Shown: piece by piece, positions 44,481 through 55,762 of the stretch
How the letters are laid out: each line of letters begins with the position of its first letter
Numbering within the stretch: position 1 is the stretch's first letter
Source: Kappaphycus alvarezii
Lineage: Eukaryota > Rhodophyta > Florideophyceae > Gigartinales > Solieriaceae
Length of the DNA: 64,000 bases
Reading direction: 5' to 3'
NCBI GenBank assembly: GCA_002205965.3
Contig: NADL03000873.1
Location: forward strand, 83,957-147,956
Notes under the pieces: model-generated
Told to the model about the DNA's origin: nothing
The model's database searches: none
The model's input: the letters and a program-made list of their open reading frames with translations, nothing else
Made by a program: the position numbers and the translations under genes

Positions 44481-44570
44481 AAAATCTGTATGAGCTGAGT
44501 AAATTGCTTCCTCCATGTGACGGAAAGCAAGTTAAGAGTCATCTTCACATCAAAAGCTTTAATCAGTTCC
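44440..44570 (+). repeat. LTR remnant of the A/B family
   Basis: tttttatggtgattccagta, then gagctgagtaaattgcttcc and aagcaagttaagagtcatct follow the element B LTR from before its TATA box into R. The TATA itself reads tgtatgagc, so it is decayed. Confidence 0.6.
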
Positions 44571-44749
44571 CTAATCTCTAAGCAAGGGGATAGATATTGC
44601 TCCTTTGGAGATTTTTAGTAGAGTTTTCACTCAGCTTTCACGCCCAATCCTCGCCATTGTTCTTTACCGACTACTTCAGCACTTTGGTAGCTCAGAAAGA
44701 CTGTCAACCAGGGTATTTAGTGGTTCTCTTTTCCGTTGGTGCATTTTTA

Positions 44750-44990
44750 CAGTATCAAAAACACCAAAAGTTTTCCCTACTTTTACGGAGCGTAGTTTAT
44801 CCCACATCATTCTGTATGAATGCCCCTTTGAGTCGATTATTGTTGCCTATAGTACTTGAGGATGAAATGAATTCTCAAATATTAAAACACCTAATTATAT
44901 ATTTAGAGAAATAAAACAACCAAATACCTCCTCGAAGAGTAAAACACCCAAATATATTTTCTGAGAGTAAAACCTCGCAAACCTTTCCCA
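44750..44990 (+). repeat. Array of non-LTR tail ends
   Basis: Five tail-end blocks in one orientation: cagtatcaaaaacaccaaaa near 44750; a longer tail from cggagcgtag (44787) through gagtcgattattgttgcc to caaatattaaaacaccta; then agagaaataaaacaacc, cgaagagtaaaacaccc and gagagtaaaacctcgc. The last three lack upstream tail sequence. They could be repeated insertions or tandem duplication. Confidence 0.6.
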
Positions 44991-45829
44991 CAAACTTCCC
45001 AGTAGTAAGTAAAAAGAACACTGTCTGGTCATCGATTTCTTTTAATCTCTTTCTCGAACTCGCTGGCTAATTCTTATCTCAGTATGAGAAATTTATACCC
45101 TGATGCGTGCTTTAAAACAGCCCAAGATGATTTGAAACGAAAATGCCAGGCCTGTGTAGACCAAACTACCTATTAGGAACGGGCTTGTCCTTGTTTAAAC
45201 CTCATACTCGGAGTGTACCATCCAGATTCGTTCTTTCAGATCGAGAGGATACCACGATCAGTGCCCAGCTGAGCCTAGACCCAGCACTGTTCTACTTCAA
45301 ATTCACCTTGCGTTGATATTCAAATATAGCAATGCCTGCTTATTCACTGAGATAACACCTTTTTAGTTGAATTTATGCTCTTTTTCGTACTTTAAATCCC
45401 TCCACATGGTTTGAATACTAGCATATGGGACTCCCAAACTTCTCACTACTCGCACTAAAACAGCCTTGCATATATCTTTTCGGACTTAATTTCTGAGCTT
45501 ATACAGTGGTCCCGAAGATAATTCAATTACTACGCCTGCCTCAAAATCTCCCCCGTTCCTGAGTTCTCAAAGCTCTCCTAATAATTATACACAAATTTCC
45601 CTTCAGATGTTAAATGTTTACCACCTGAGAGCAGTGAGTATCACGAATACATCTCAACAGCAATGCTCCATTGTATACATTTATTTTTGATCACGACTTT
45701 TCTCTATTGATAATTCAACCTTTTTTGGAGACACTGGAACAATGAGGAAGCGGGCGTAATCAGGAACCTTAATTGAATTATATTTGTATTATTCGATAAA
45801 CCATAGATGTAAATTCTGTTCGATTATTG
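44991..45829. other. Intergenic, AT-rich
   Basis: No gene supported. A stretch near 45665 (cattgtatacatttattt) recurs near 10295 in diverged form. Confidence 0.35.
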
Positions 45830-46990
45830 TTTATTTACATCGGAAATGAGGGCATACAGAGCTTCTTTACCGTTAGGCTAGCATTTTGATGCGATAGAGT
45901 AGTGATGGAGAGAAAAGACTTGAGTACTTTCGCCTTTTCTTCTCGCGATGCAAAAAAAATATAAAGCCCGCATTATTGATAAGTGGTCCCCAATATGAAT
46001 TATTTTATCCTTCGATGTGTTTGAATGGTTTGTGAAAGAGTTAAATAAGTAAGTGGTGCCGGATGGGATCATCTGCATAGGCATAGAAACCCACCTAGAC
46101 TTCAGAGAATTTTTTAGTTCCTTAGCTAACTTTTGTGATCTCATTGAGATTTCTTGGTTGAACAAACAACAAATGCACAAAATATTACGTTAGGCGGCTT
46201 TGAAAGATACATGCCGCTCTAATTTTATGTTGAGAAAGTTTCTTCAAACTTCTAATGGCCTAAAGAGTGCCATTTACAACTATTTAGGATATCGCATACA
46301 TTTCAATCTCTGAGTTTCAGGAAGAGACGATTCCCTAGACCTATATGCTTCAAGAATTTTTTCGAAGAATATCAAAAGCCAGCCAACTGGTAAGCTACTT
46401 TTAAAGAAGCGAGAGGTTATATGGAAACTAGACTAGCTACATAAAAAGGCTACAATAAATAGACTTAATGTTAAAACCTACCATTTAAAGATGATTATAT
46501 TAATCACCAAAAAAATCAGATTTGGAGCCAAAAGACGGCAGAGTTATGTTAAAATCTCTTTAAGCATAGATATTTTGGCCACGATGGCTAAAATATCTAG
46601 ACAGAAATAACTCATGTGTAAAATGAGGTCATTACAGGCATCACTAGAGCTACTGTTGGTCTAAAGATGGGCGTCGAGCAAATTTATTCTATTCTCAAAG
46701 CGAGTCGAAATTTAAGACGAAATTCTTACCGTAAAGTAATTATAGTTAATTTTTAAGTGCTGATAACATGTTCAAACCTGACGAAATCAGTAACGTCAAT
46801 ATCACTTAAATTAGTACAGAGCATTTTTTCATCGAGAAAAAAAGGTTAAAGCTTGAAATACTTGAGTTTATTGTCGCTTACTTCCCTCCAGAGGAAAACG
46901 ATTGATGAAAATATTTCATGGGAGTAAATATCTCCAGAAAAGAGACTAAACGCATAAAAGAAGTCAGTATAATTCAAATTTATTTATAAG

Positions 46991-47487
46991 TGTTGCGATT
47001 ATGCCCATAAATCACCAAATACCCTGACAGTATCCCTCCGGTAACACTGTAAGAAGACATCATTGCAACTTGTGTACTGTACTCACGCACCAGTGTAAAA
47101 GCATAATATCATACCTCTTTGTACCGAGCCAATGACATGGATCCATCATGGCTATCTCGCGTGGTTCTCGAAACATTTCGCACCCACAAATCAGCAACCA
47201 CTTTATGCCTCCTTGCCAATTGGACCAATGGGACTTTGCCATGATGTTTTTTGCTGTCTGTTATACTGATGGATGCTACATGAGCCTTCAGAACCTTGTA
47301 GTTTGATACCTCTGGGTTGCTTTTTCTAGAATACCTTTGAATTCAGTACCGTTTAGTTACAATTTATCTCTGCTGGTGTTGAGTACTTTTTCTATATAAA
47401 CCCTGGTCTGATTTCCCGGCCTCTTTACCGGAAGCATCAACCAACAGCTCAACCATCGATTACCTTTTGTGCGCTCAACACCCGACA
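46991..47487 (+). repeat. Solo LTR, copia type, TSD ATAAG
   Basis: 497 bp from TGTTGCGATTATGCC to CAACACCCGACA, flanked by ATAAG at 46986-46990 and 47488-47492. TGTTG start and CA end are usual for copia LTRs. A TATA box (ctatataaacc) is at 47392-47402. No internal region remains, so it arose by LTR-LTR recombination. The family is not matched elsewhere in the window. Confidence 0.8.
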
Positions 47488-47492
47488 ATAAG

Positions 47493-48480
47493 AGTAGAGT
47501 AAGTGAGAAAATCAAATTAATAAACCAAACCTGTATCAGCGCCTAGTGATTCCACGTTTGATGAGATACTAATATTCAACACGGGGGATGTCAGTAAAAA
47601 TCCAAAGAAGGTTATAAGGAAAAATAAATCTATTAGGGTAAGAATTTCTCATAACTAAGCTTAGGGAATTTCTAGTAATTTTAAGCAAATCCAAATAAAA
47701 GTCTTGGATGATGCTGAAAACGTTATTTTTTCGCGGAACTGAGCAAAGCATAGTTTTAAGAAATAATACAGTATCTAGGCCTAGACGGCGTTCCAAATAC
47801 ACGATTGATATCTTTTGCCCATGAAAAGAGATCATAATGTATTTATGAATTCCAATATTTTTCTTTTTTCTTCATTGGACTGTTAGTTGCTGTAGATTTT
47901 CTTTTCCTACCCGAACGTCCCCACAACGCAATTATTTTTGTCCGAAAGTTTGAGAGCCTGTAATATTAGTTTACTTGGTAAATTAGAGCATACTGGTTCA
48001 AATCGTTGGTAGAATCGACATGCAGTCGCTTTACTCTGACAAAATCGTAAATTCGAAGGTTCTATGAAAACATAAAGTAAATATCTCATCTCTAGAAGCG
48101 AAACTGAAGTATTCTAACAAAAAAGTTTCTGAAAAGGAAATTCCTATCACATTTGTGGGCTTTACCCTGGAAGAGACGATATTAGTTCAGGATTTGAAAC
48201 TAAAAAATAAAACGATCTCGGCAAGAAACGAAGCTCTAATTCCTTTTCAGTATATCAATACGTCGATTAAGAGCAGGAAAACGGTATCATCGGTGAAATG
48301 TTTCCAAAAAAGATGAGCTTTTGCAACCAACAAAATTGCCTATAAAAAACATAATAAAAAATTTATTCAAATAAAAAGATAAAAGGCAAAAAGAGAAGAA
48401 CAGCAAAATATTACAAAAACCGAAACAATAAGAAAGACCTGTAGTCCAATAAATACAAGAAACTGTCCGCAATGGTAACA
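47493..48480. other. Decayed AT-rich sequence
   Basis: No supported gene. Probably further remains of the interrupted Ty3 relic, but no block could be aligned with confidence. Confidence 0.3.
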
Positions 48481-48482
48481 TC

Positions 48483-48947
48483 TTAGAAAATGGCTGCGTA
48501 TGTATTTCGTGTTTTATGAAGATTGATTGTGCCGTTTCCTCGTTTTCTTGAGCTATCAGAGCCGCAAAAGATGAGCCATATACACAAACTGCGATAGCCG
48601 AAATTCGATTGTTTTCTGTCGTAAAAAGTCAACAATGTGCTATAGAATGGCCTTATCCGTCCGAATTCATCACTGATAGAGTGAAGAAGGAGATAGGGCG
48701 AGGAAGACAGAGAGAAGGAGGGAAGGAGAGAAGAAGAAAGAAAGAGTGAGTGTGAGAGTGATAGAGGGAAGAAGTGATGGACCAGGAAAGAGAGTTGAGA
48801 AGAGAGAAGGTGGTGAATGACTTTACTCAGACAGAACATGGAACGATACTGGGGCTTATATAAACCTCGAGGCGAGTCAAATGGTGCTTCCGGAAGATCG
48901 AAGGATATTTCCAGAAGCCATGTATACGACTGCGGGAGGCTAAACAT
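48483..48947 (-). repeat. Possible solo LTR with TATA box and CT-rich leader
   Basis: The minus strand has tttatataagccccag about 95 bp into the segment, then a long CT-rich tract (48680-48800), as in LTR promoters and leaders. It is open for 154 codons only because of the CT-rich run (SLSHSLFLSSSLLPSFSLSS). No target duplication found. Confidence 0.35.
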
Positions 48948-49209
48948 GAACCTGCTAGAGCTTATCTAAAGAAGAAAAGCTCAATCTTTCAGCACTGTAC
49001 AGTATATAAGCGTAAGGTTCAATATCTATTTTGTACATTAAACTACAGTAAAAGATGTCTGTAGGCCATTTTTCCAGCTGTCAGCTGTAAGCAGAGGCAA
49101 CAGATAGTAATCACACTAACAATCACAATGGTCTATCATGGTTGTCGTTACTCCCATAACGGTTTCGAATAAGTGATTGTGCTGACTTCTTACGGTCGAG
49201 CAAAAAAAT
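48948..49209. other. Intergenic, no gene seen
   Basis: Contains actgtacagtatataagcg near 48995, a tacagta palindrome fused to a TATA-like word. Otherwise nothing. Confidence 0.3.
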
Positions 49210-49487
49210 GGCACTTGATCGATTTACGATTCCGAAGATCGAAGAAATCCTGGATGACTTGAAGGGTAGCAGATTTATTACACCAACTTACCTATAAGCT
49301 TTCTATTAATAAATTCATCTAGATTAGGTTTTCAGTGACAAAAAAATTCTCATCAAAATGGTTACATGCGAATTCAAGTTCATTTCTTATGGTCGCCTGA
49401 ATACGCCAGCTACGTATTACGTAATGCTGAATGCGTTTTGAAGGGAATTCAATTTGTAGTAGTGTTTATGAATGGGTTTATTATATT
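49210..49487 (+). pseudogene. RT fragment cut by element B
   Basis: Reads DRFTIPKIEEILDDLKGSRF, then after shifts CEFKFISYGRLNTPATY and MLNAF, matching RFPIPNMEEILEDLKDGRYF, FRFEVMPFGLMNAPATF and MMNEV of element A. It stops at the counterpart of the YIDDVV region, where the 5' LTR of element B begins. Confidence 0.8.
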
Positions 49488-50192
49488 TGATGTGCGCAAA
49501 TTCGCACACGAAAAAATTTAGATGAGGACCATAATTGTATACAGTATTGGAACTGGGAAGATATTTTTACAGTTTTTGAATTTGCAAGATATTTTTAATT
49601 TGGGTGAGTGTGGCAAATTCATCGGTTGATTTTTTATTTTAGGACACGCTGTCATAGTGGATGTCAGTACAGTTCTAGGTTGTGGGTGATACTACGAGTG
49701 ACTCTGAAAGGTCTATATAATGGCCACATCAATTCCCACCCCTGGCCGATGGGTGGCTGGCATGGGTATGGCACCTAGATATTTACCTTGAGGAAATATC
49801 TTCTAATGGTCTCTCTGGTTCACACGATTCCCGTGAATGCGTTTTATGGTATTTAGTATGTTTGATTGAGACTTTAGGATTAGCCGAAAGGTCTATATAA
49901 GCTGAGTAAAGTGCTTCCTCCTTGAGAGGTCAAGCAAGTTGGCAGACAACTTCAGGTCAAGTCCGAGTAGTAGGAAGTTGAGAGTCAACTTCAGACCCAA
50001 GAAATTTATTTTCCTAGTCACAGAGCATAGTGGTAGACCCTGCCCCTTATACTTGCTTGTAGCCCTTCAACTCTCCCTATACACTCCTTTTCGTTCGTTC
50101 AACTATACCACGGTAGCACTTTTGTCGCTGCAACACCTCCTTCTTGGGGTAGTTGTTCTAATATCTCTTCTCCCGACGATTTACCCCTATCA
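49488..50192 (+). repeat. 5' LTR of element B
   Basis: 705 bp. The first 448 bp match the 3' LTR at 56213 without visible change; after about 49950 the two differ by many small losses on this side. Starts with a near-palindrome (tgtgcgcaaattcgcaca). The R-U5 block from 49936 is shared with element A. Confidence 0.9.
49706..49900 (+). promoter_or_regulatory. Duplicated TATA module in element B U3
   Basis: The word gaaaggtctatataa occurs at 49706-49720 and 49886-49900, 180 bp apart. The second is placed like the element A TATA box relative to the shared R-U5. The pair recurs in the 3' LTR at 56431 and 56611. Confidence 0.55.
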
Positions 50193-50281
50193 TTTGGTAC
50201 TCTTGTGGAGGGGGTTGCACCCGAGGTATTCGAGTTGAGCAGTCTTAGGGAACCATTCGAGGGGATTTCTTTTCTGTAATC

Positions 50282-51480
50282 ATGGATCTCAACGCTGCTC
50301 GTATAACGTTCACAGGGGGCAAGAATGAAGACGTTGAGGAGTTTCTCTATACATATGTCAACGTTGTGATGCGTGAGAAGAGCGATGAAGAGAAGGCCGA
50401 AAGTATCTTCGCCTATCTTCATGGTGACGCAAAGCACAAATATAAGGCCAAGTTTATCAACGGGTGGTCTCTTAACGGGAATGGGCGTAACTTCGGTGAG
50501 GTATGTGAGTGGCTGTGAAAGAATATGCTAAGGAGGTAGAACCAGATGAGATGATTCGTACCGCCATAGAGGCCCGGCTCAACTTCGACGATTTGTTAAG
50601 CTCATTGGTATACTTGTGTGATCTCTATGAAAAGGCTGGGTTCAACGCCCAAGCCAAGTACGGAATGCTGCGTAAGGCGGCGATGGGGGATAAGCGGCTC
50701 TCCGATTTCCTCCTCATCAAGGGCCCTCACACTTTTAATGAACTGAAGGGTACCATAGTAGAATTTGTCAAAAATTCGGAGACGTTTCAGTCACTGAGTG
50801 AGGTACCGAGGGAAACCCGTACATCGTGTCTATCGTACATCCTGAAAAGAATTATCAAAGGCCAGCGACTAGCGCAGCAGCATTGGAATCAGTCAGGAGC
50901 GATGTCAAAAACTTGGAAGAAAGGTTGGAAACCCGATTCGATAATCGACTTGACATGATAACCTCGCAGTTGGAAAGCCTTACTCTTACCATTAAGAAGA
51001 ACCAGTCTGGGGCCCCCAAGGCCGCAGAAGTCTGTTCCTACTGTCACAAGCCTGGACACTTTGCAAATAGGTGTCCTGATAATCCACATAGAAACACTCG
51101 TTGTGGAAAGTGCGGTCGATATGGGCATCATGAAAGTAACTGCTGGTCTAAAGACAACAGAAGAGCAAATTTATCGGACGCAAGGAGGAGTCAGGACCAG
51201 AGATGAAAATCTTACAAAACAGAAAGGATCAAAGTTGACGGATGCCGGTAACGTATCCATCGCTGAAGAAATCAGTCAAGTCAATGTGACAAAAAGGGAT
51301 GGGGAAGGGAACATTTTATCGAAAAAACCTAGGCTGGATTATGGAATGCTGGAACATATCCCAGCACCTGTACCTCCTCGAACCAAGAGGTCTGATCAAG
51401 TTGTTCCAGGAGTGGGAGTCACTCCGGCCAAGAAGACGAAAAAGAGTAAGAAATTTAAGAATATCCCAAGGACGTACTAG
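50282..51480 (+). pseudogene. gag: gag of element B, several frameshifts
   Basis: The ATG at 50282 gives MDLNAARITFTGGKNEDVEE and an intact N-terminus, where element A is shifted. The frame is lost near 50515 (one T fewer than A), near 50825 (one A fewer), and again near 51190-51230. Zinc knuckles CSYCHKPGHFANRC and CGKCGRYGHHESNC are both complete near 51030-51140. A Lys-rich C-terminal linker (KKTKKSKKFKN) precedes a stop at 51480. Comparison with A shows that each copy is open where the other is broken, so the family's gag-pro is one long frame. Confidence 0.87.
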
Positions 51481-51485
51481 AATAT

Positions 51486-52172
51486 GTGAAGAAGTACAAT
51501 TTGGTGGCTGAGCTTGCATCAGCCCCAACTGGGATAACGTTTGGTCAACTTTTGAGGGGCGACGCAGAGGACGCGAGGAAAGAACTCAAAAAAATTATCA
51601 GGTCTAATAAGTCCGCTAAGGGTAAGAAACTGTTTCTTCAATCGGCCTCGACAGCACCAAGACGTCTTAAACTAGTACCAGTCAAAGTATTGGGAATGCA
51701 AACCCAAGCTCTTTTCGATTCGGGCGCTGTTCCAAACCTTATTTCAGAAACTTTGGTGACAGATCTAGGTCTTGAAATTATTCCAACTACTCGAAGAATA
51801 ACTGTGGCGGATGGAACCGTATCAAAATGCATGGGCACTGTTGACAAGGTTTCCGTGTTCTTTGGGGACTCTAAAGTTGATTTAGACTTTCTTGTCATGC
51901 CTGATCTCCCTTTCGATGCAATCATTGGCTGCCCTACCATGGAAAGACTAGGGACCTGCATTGACTTGGGCAACCAAATCGTTTCAGTTAATGTTGACGG
52001 CAGAACCGTGAAGATGCCCCTGGATTTCGACAAAAGCACACATCCGGTAGATTTGAAAGAAACGGACAGTGAAGATTTCACTTCTAGCTATGACAGCGAA
52101 GATTCGAACCAACTAACACTTTCGGAAGTGGAGAAGGGTACGCTCGGGGATACTGAACATGGCATGGGATGA
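51486..52172 (+). pseudogene. Protease of element B
   Basis: An open frame of 228 codons with a Lys/Arg-rich start, then VKVLGMQTQALFDSGAVPN with the catalytic Asp of a retropepsin, VADGTVSKCMGTV, and the C-terminal DAIIGCPTMERLGTCID, all in one frame. An acidic Ser-rich linker follows (TDSEDFTSSYDSEDS). The domain itself looks intact. It is disconnected from gag by a 1-bp loss near 51465 and from the polymerase by later shifts. Confidence 0.85.
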
Positions 52173-53379
52173 TTATGATTCTGGGTTTGAAACAGATGAA
52201 GACTGGAATTCTAGGGTAGGTTTGACACCTGAATGTGTTTCTTTTTGCGATAATATCGAATCAAAGGACGGAATTCGGGCATGAAAGAAGATTACAATTG
52301 CAGGAAAACAGGAATATATCGAATTCCATATCTGAAGATGTGAGCACGCCGGAAGAGGTCCTTCAAAATTTGGAGGGTGAGGATCAAGAAAAGGACCGCG
52401 CCAAATGGCAGAAATTCAAGAAAAAGTACAGCACCTTCCAGCCCCCGCCTCAATGAAATATCCGACATGTTAACATCTTCCGAAGTAATTGCATGGAGCG
52501 TTTCGATTTAAGACAAGCAAGTGTACCGGTCACTCACTCATTTGAACTTACCGATACTCAACCAATTTACCACAGGCCTAGACGTCAACCGCCAAAATAT
52601 GACCAATTTATCTCAGAGAATGTTACAAGTATGCTGGAAAATGATATATTCGGCCAGTTTCATCCCCATGGTCATTTCCAGTTGTGGTCGCACCAAAGAA
52701 GGATGGAAAGCTGCGTTTTTGCGTCGATTACCGACAACTGAACCAGAGAATGATACCCGATCGATTTCCGATTCCGAACATGGAGGAAATCCTCGAGGAC
52801 TTGAAGGACGGGAGATACTTCACCTCAATTGATCTTTACACTGGTTATTGGCAGATTCCATTGGATGAAAAATGCAAGGAAAAAACAACTTTTACCAGCA
52901 AAGCCGGTACATTCAGGTTCGAAGTGATGCCTTTTGGTCTCATGAATGCCCCAGCTACATTCCAAAGAATGATGAACGAGGTTTTGAAAGGACTTCCATT
53001 TGCAAGAGTTTATATCGATGATGTAGTGATATTCTCAAAAACCTTGGATCAGCACATATCGCATGTCAAGACTGTGGTGGAGAAAATAGCTGCGTACAGC
53101 CTGAAAATTAAGTTAAGCAAATGCTTCTTTGCGAAAACGTCTATCCAATTACTCGGTCATATCGTCGATCAAGAGGGAATTAAAGTGGATCCAGAGAAAA
53201 CGAAAAAAATCAAGTTGGCACCAAGGCCCGCTTCAAAGACGGAGGTTCGAAGCTTCTTAGGACTGGCCTCATATTACAGAGATTTATCAAAGATTTCGCC
53301 AAGACTGCAGCACCGTTACATGCCAGCACTACAAGAACGGAAAATTTTTATGGAACAAGGAAATGCAAACCGCATTTGA
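52173..53379 (+). pseudogene. pol: Linker and reverse transcriptase of element B
   Basis: The linker is broken near 52190-52450. RT starts SVPVTHSFELTDTQPIYHRP near 52510, is shifted near 52650 (one C fewer than A), and then runs 52684-53270 with DYRQLN, FTSIDLYTGYWQ, MPFGLMNAPATFQ and the complete YIDDVVIFS catalytic box. A lost A near 53281 breaks the thumb region (LASYYR). All active-site residues are present in DNA. Nearly identical to element A. Confidence 0.88.
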
Positions 53380-54184
53380 AGAGCTTAAAGATAAGCTATG
53401 TGTCCCCCCAGTGCTCATGTATCCAGATTTCAAGAGACCATTTGTTGTGGAGACAGATGCCTCAGAACGGTCTTTGGGTGCCGTTTTGTCCCAAAAAGAT
53501 GAAAACGGAAGACTACACCCGGTTCAATTCGCAAGTCGCACTCTGAATGATGCGGAAAGGAGATACTCAGTCTGCGAAAAAGAAGCGCTCGCTGTTGTCT
53601 TCGCACTGAAAAAGTTTCGCGTATACCTTTTATCACTCGAGAAATTTGTCTTGATAACTGATCACCAGGCACTTAAGACAGCATTCCAAAAGAAAGATGT
53701 ACATCACCGCTTGGCCCGATGGCTCGACATTTTCGCAGAATATCGGTTTGAAATTGTGTATAGGCCCGGACGCAATAATCAGCCTGCCGACTACCTATCC
53801 CGCTTGAGGGATCCACTGATTCCAAATGAAAAAGCTTCCGAGAACATCGTCGGAGTTGCCGAGGTGCAAGTGCCGAACAATAACGAGTACGAAGCTAATA
53901 TTGACGGACTAATTAAATTCCTGGATGGACTAGAAATGAGAAAGGTTGATATTGAACACAGAAATTGGGTACGCAGGAATCAAAAGGCTTTTACACTATG
54001 GAATGGGAAACTCTTCCGACACACGAAAGCCGGTCCTCGACTAGTGGCCCCTTTGAAAGAAAGAATGAAGATCTTGAGGACTTTTCATGATGAGTTAGGG
54101 CATTGGGATCTCGAAACAACCAAGAAATTCGTTACTGAGAGATTCTGGTGGCCCAGTATCCATAAGGACGTCTATAATTCGTGA
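53363..54184 (+). pseudogene. pol: RNase H and integrase finger (first half) of element B
   Basis: A 273-codon frame: VVETDASERS, CEKEALAVVFALKKF, LITDHQAL, ADYLSR, then the tether (LDGLEMRKVDIEHRNWVRRN) and the integrase finger His pair in FHDELGHWDLETTKKF. One T is lost near 54178, so the frame ends before the Cys pair; the DNA just after still encodes KSCDNCQKF with both Cys, unlike element A. Confidence 0.88.
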
Positions 54185-55110
54185 AAAGCTGCGACAACTG
54201 TCAAAAATTCACGCCAATACGAAAGTATAAGACAACTCTAGGCTTTCCAGTTTCCGGTCTCTTTGAAACCTTTCAATTGACTTTGCCGGCCCATTCAAGG
54301 AAACCTCTTCCGGAAACAAATATCTCCTTATAGGGGTGGAACATCTTACTGGATGGCCAATAGCAGTTGCAGTTGAGGAGGCCAATGCTGAGTGGTCCTG
54401 AGATTCATCGAAAAAGAAATAATTGAACCGTTTGGTCTTCCAAAAAGGATCATCTCAGATAACGCCCTTTGTTTTACTGCAACTTCACTGCTTCGTTTCT
54501 TGGAAGAAAGGATTCAGCTGAAGACAGTTCTCGCATACGCTCCTATGTCAAACGGAAAGCGGAGAGGATGGTTGGAACCATCAAACGAGCAATATCGAAA
54601 ACTATGTCGAGAATGAAATCCAGTGGGAAGATGCCTTACCAAAAGTGTTATACGGCTATCGTCGAAGAAGAGGAAGAAGTGGACGGTCACCATTGAGCTA
54701 ATGTACGGAGCTCCTAGAATGTTACAGAGAGATATGGAAACAAATATTATCGATGAAGAGAGTAGAGAAGTCGAACTACTGGCCACGAAGCTGGAGATCA
54801 CACCGCGCGCTAACACAGACAAGAAATAAGGATGAAGAGCCTCCAGTCCAAACTTTCCAGTCGGCTCTAAAGTACTTGTAGCACACGGAAAAGCAATGCA
54901 ACAGGCTGTGAAGTGGCCGGCTTTCCAAACAAAGTACTCGAACCCTTGCATCGTCACGGAGGAAAGACACCCGCATTATAAGCTCTGTTCAAGCTCAGGG
55001 AAGAGATCAAGGAGGGCAATCCATGCACGTCGTCTGGTCCCTTACCATCAGAGGCCTGAAGAATTCCTTCTCACACAGGACTATGCGCAACCACGGGGAT
55101 ACTCATCTTT
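54185..55110 (+). pseudogene. pol: Integrase core and C-terminal domain of element B
   Basis: Core blocks are readable across shifted frames: GNKYLLIGVEHLTGWPIAV, the RIISDNALCF Asp, and KAERMVGTIKRAISKTMSRM with the catalytic Glu kept. The C-terminal part at 54840-55060 reads VLVAHGKAMQQAVKWPAFQ, PCIVTEERHPHYKL, SSGKRSRRAIHARRLVPYHQ, the layout of the GPY/F module of Ty3 integrases. There is no chromodomain. The region ends near 55110, only about 10 bp before the first extra ORF. Confidence 0.83.
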
Positions 55111-55119
55111 AACTATAGA

Positions 55120-55746
55120 ATGATTCCTATGGGAGGAAAAAGGGCCTGGGAATGGATCATCTCGATTACGCGTGACTACTACGAACTCCACGTAATCATC
55201 CATTTCTACATTAATATATGCCTATGTTTTCGTACGTTGAACGGACCATTGCTACCTCAAGAAGATTTCCGACTATTGATCAGAGTTCTATTCTCATTCC
55301 AAAACGGAAGGTTCACGGAAGCAGGTCCAGAGTTTGTGGAAGTCATATATCATTACTCTATAGGAAGGTATGGAATGGTAGCTATCGGAGACTTGTCGCA
55401 AACATATCTGAACATTATCCGTCCAGTTTACGTATTTCTCAAGAACAACCAAGATGTGCGACTGAGAGGTTACAGCTTGCCCCCTGATATGGAATATCGA
55501 CTGGTCCCATATCCTCTATGGGAACCTTACGTTGCTCCGCTCAGAAACACAACCTCAGCCGAAGACCAGGATCCTCCCGAGGCCGTGATGATGATACGAG
55601 CTGGACCATCAAGTGATCGGGCGGATCATCGAAGAGGGCAAGGCGTCGGGAGCAGCGAGGAAGATCGCCAAGAAGATCGCCTCAAACACCGCCTAGTCTC
55701 CCAGGGGAAACTATGCATCCTTAATTATTGGACGGCTACCAATTAG
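55120..55746 (+). CDS. Extra ORF3a of element B, unknown 208-aa protein
   Basis: Not recognised. An intact frame with ATG 10 bp after the integrase end. Core residues about 30-145 read INICLCFRTLNGPLLPQED, LLIRVLFSFQNGRF, IYHYSIGRYGMV, IIRPVYVFLKNNQDVRLRGY, EYRLVPYPLWEPYVAP. The same pattern recurs in ORF3b, 16 bp downstream of its stop. The C-terminal 60 residues are Arg/Asp-rich and lack a counterpart. A frame overlapping that end has a basic, possibly helical stretch (EEGKASGAARKIAKKIASNT). No signal peptide or convincing membrane anchor is seen, and no Cys-rich ectodomain, so it does not look like an envelope protein despite its position. It lacks the shifts that riddle gag-pol of the same element. 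Confidence 0.7.
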   Translation: MIPMGGKRAWEWIISITRDYYELHVIIHFYINICLCFRTLNGPLLPQEDFRLLIRVLFSFQNGRFTEAGPEFVEVIYHYSIGRYGMVAIGDLSQTYLNIIRPVYVFLKNNQDVRLRGYSLPPDMEYRLVPYPLWEPYVAPLRNTTSAEDQDPPEAVMMIRAGPSSDRADHRRGQGVGSSEEDRQEDRLKHRLVSQGKLCILNYWTATN

Positions 55747-55762
55747 ACGTTGGCTTCGCGAA

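Larger units (their letters stand above)
45830..49487 (+). mobile_element. Old Ty3 relic of the A/B family, interrupted
   Basis: Gag blocks on the plus strand near 45890-46150 (gatgcgatagagtagtgatg, then acttttgtgatctcattga) and 46640-46860 (ctgttggtctaaagatgggc, gaaatcagtaacgtcaata) align with 3031-4000 of element A. The RT block at 49210-49487 continues the same order. The spacing is stretched by a solo LTR at 46991-47487 and other sequence. AT-rich, many stops. Confidence 0.62.

Noticed and set aside
48483..48947. 154-codon minus-strand protein
   Set aside because: Openness comes from a long CT tract and a TATA-containing LTR-like leader; Ser/Leu runs, no domain.
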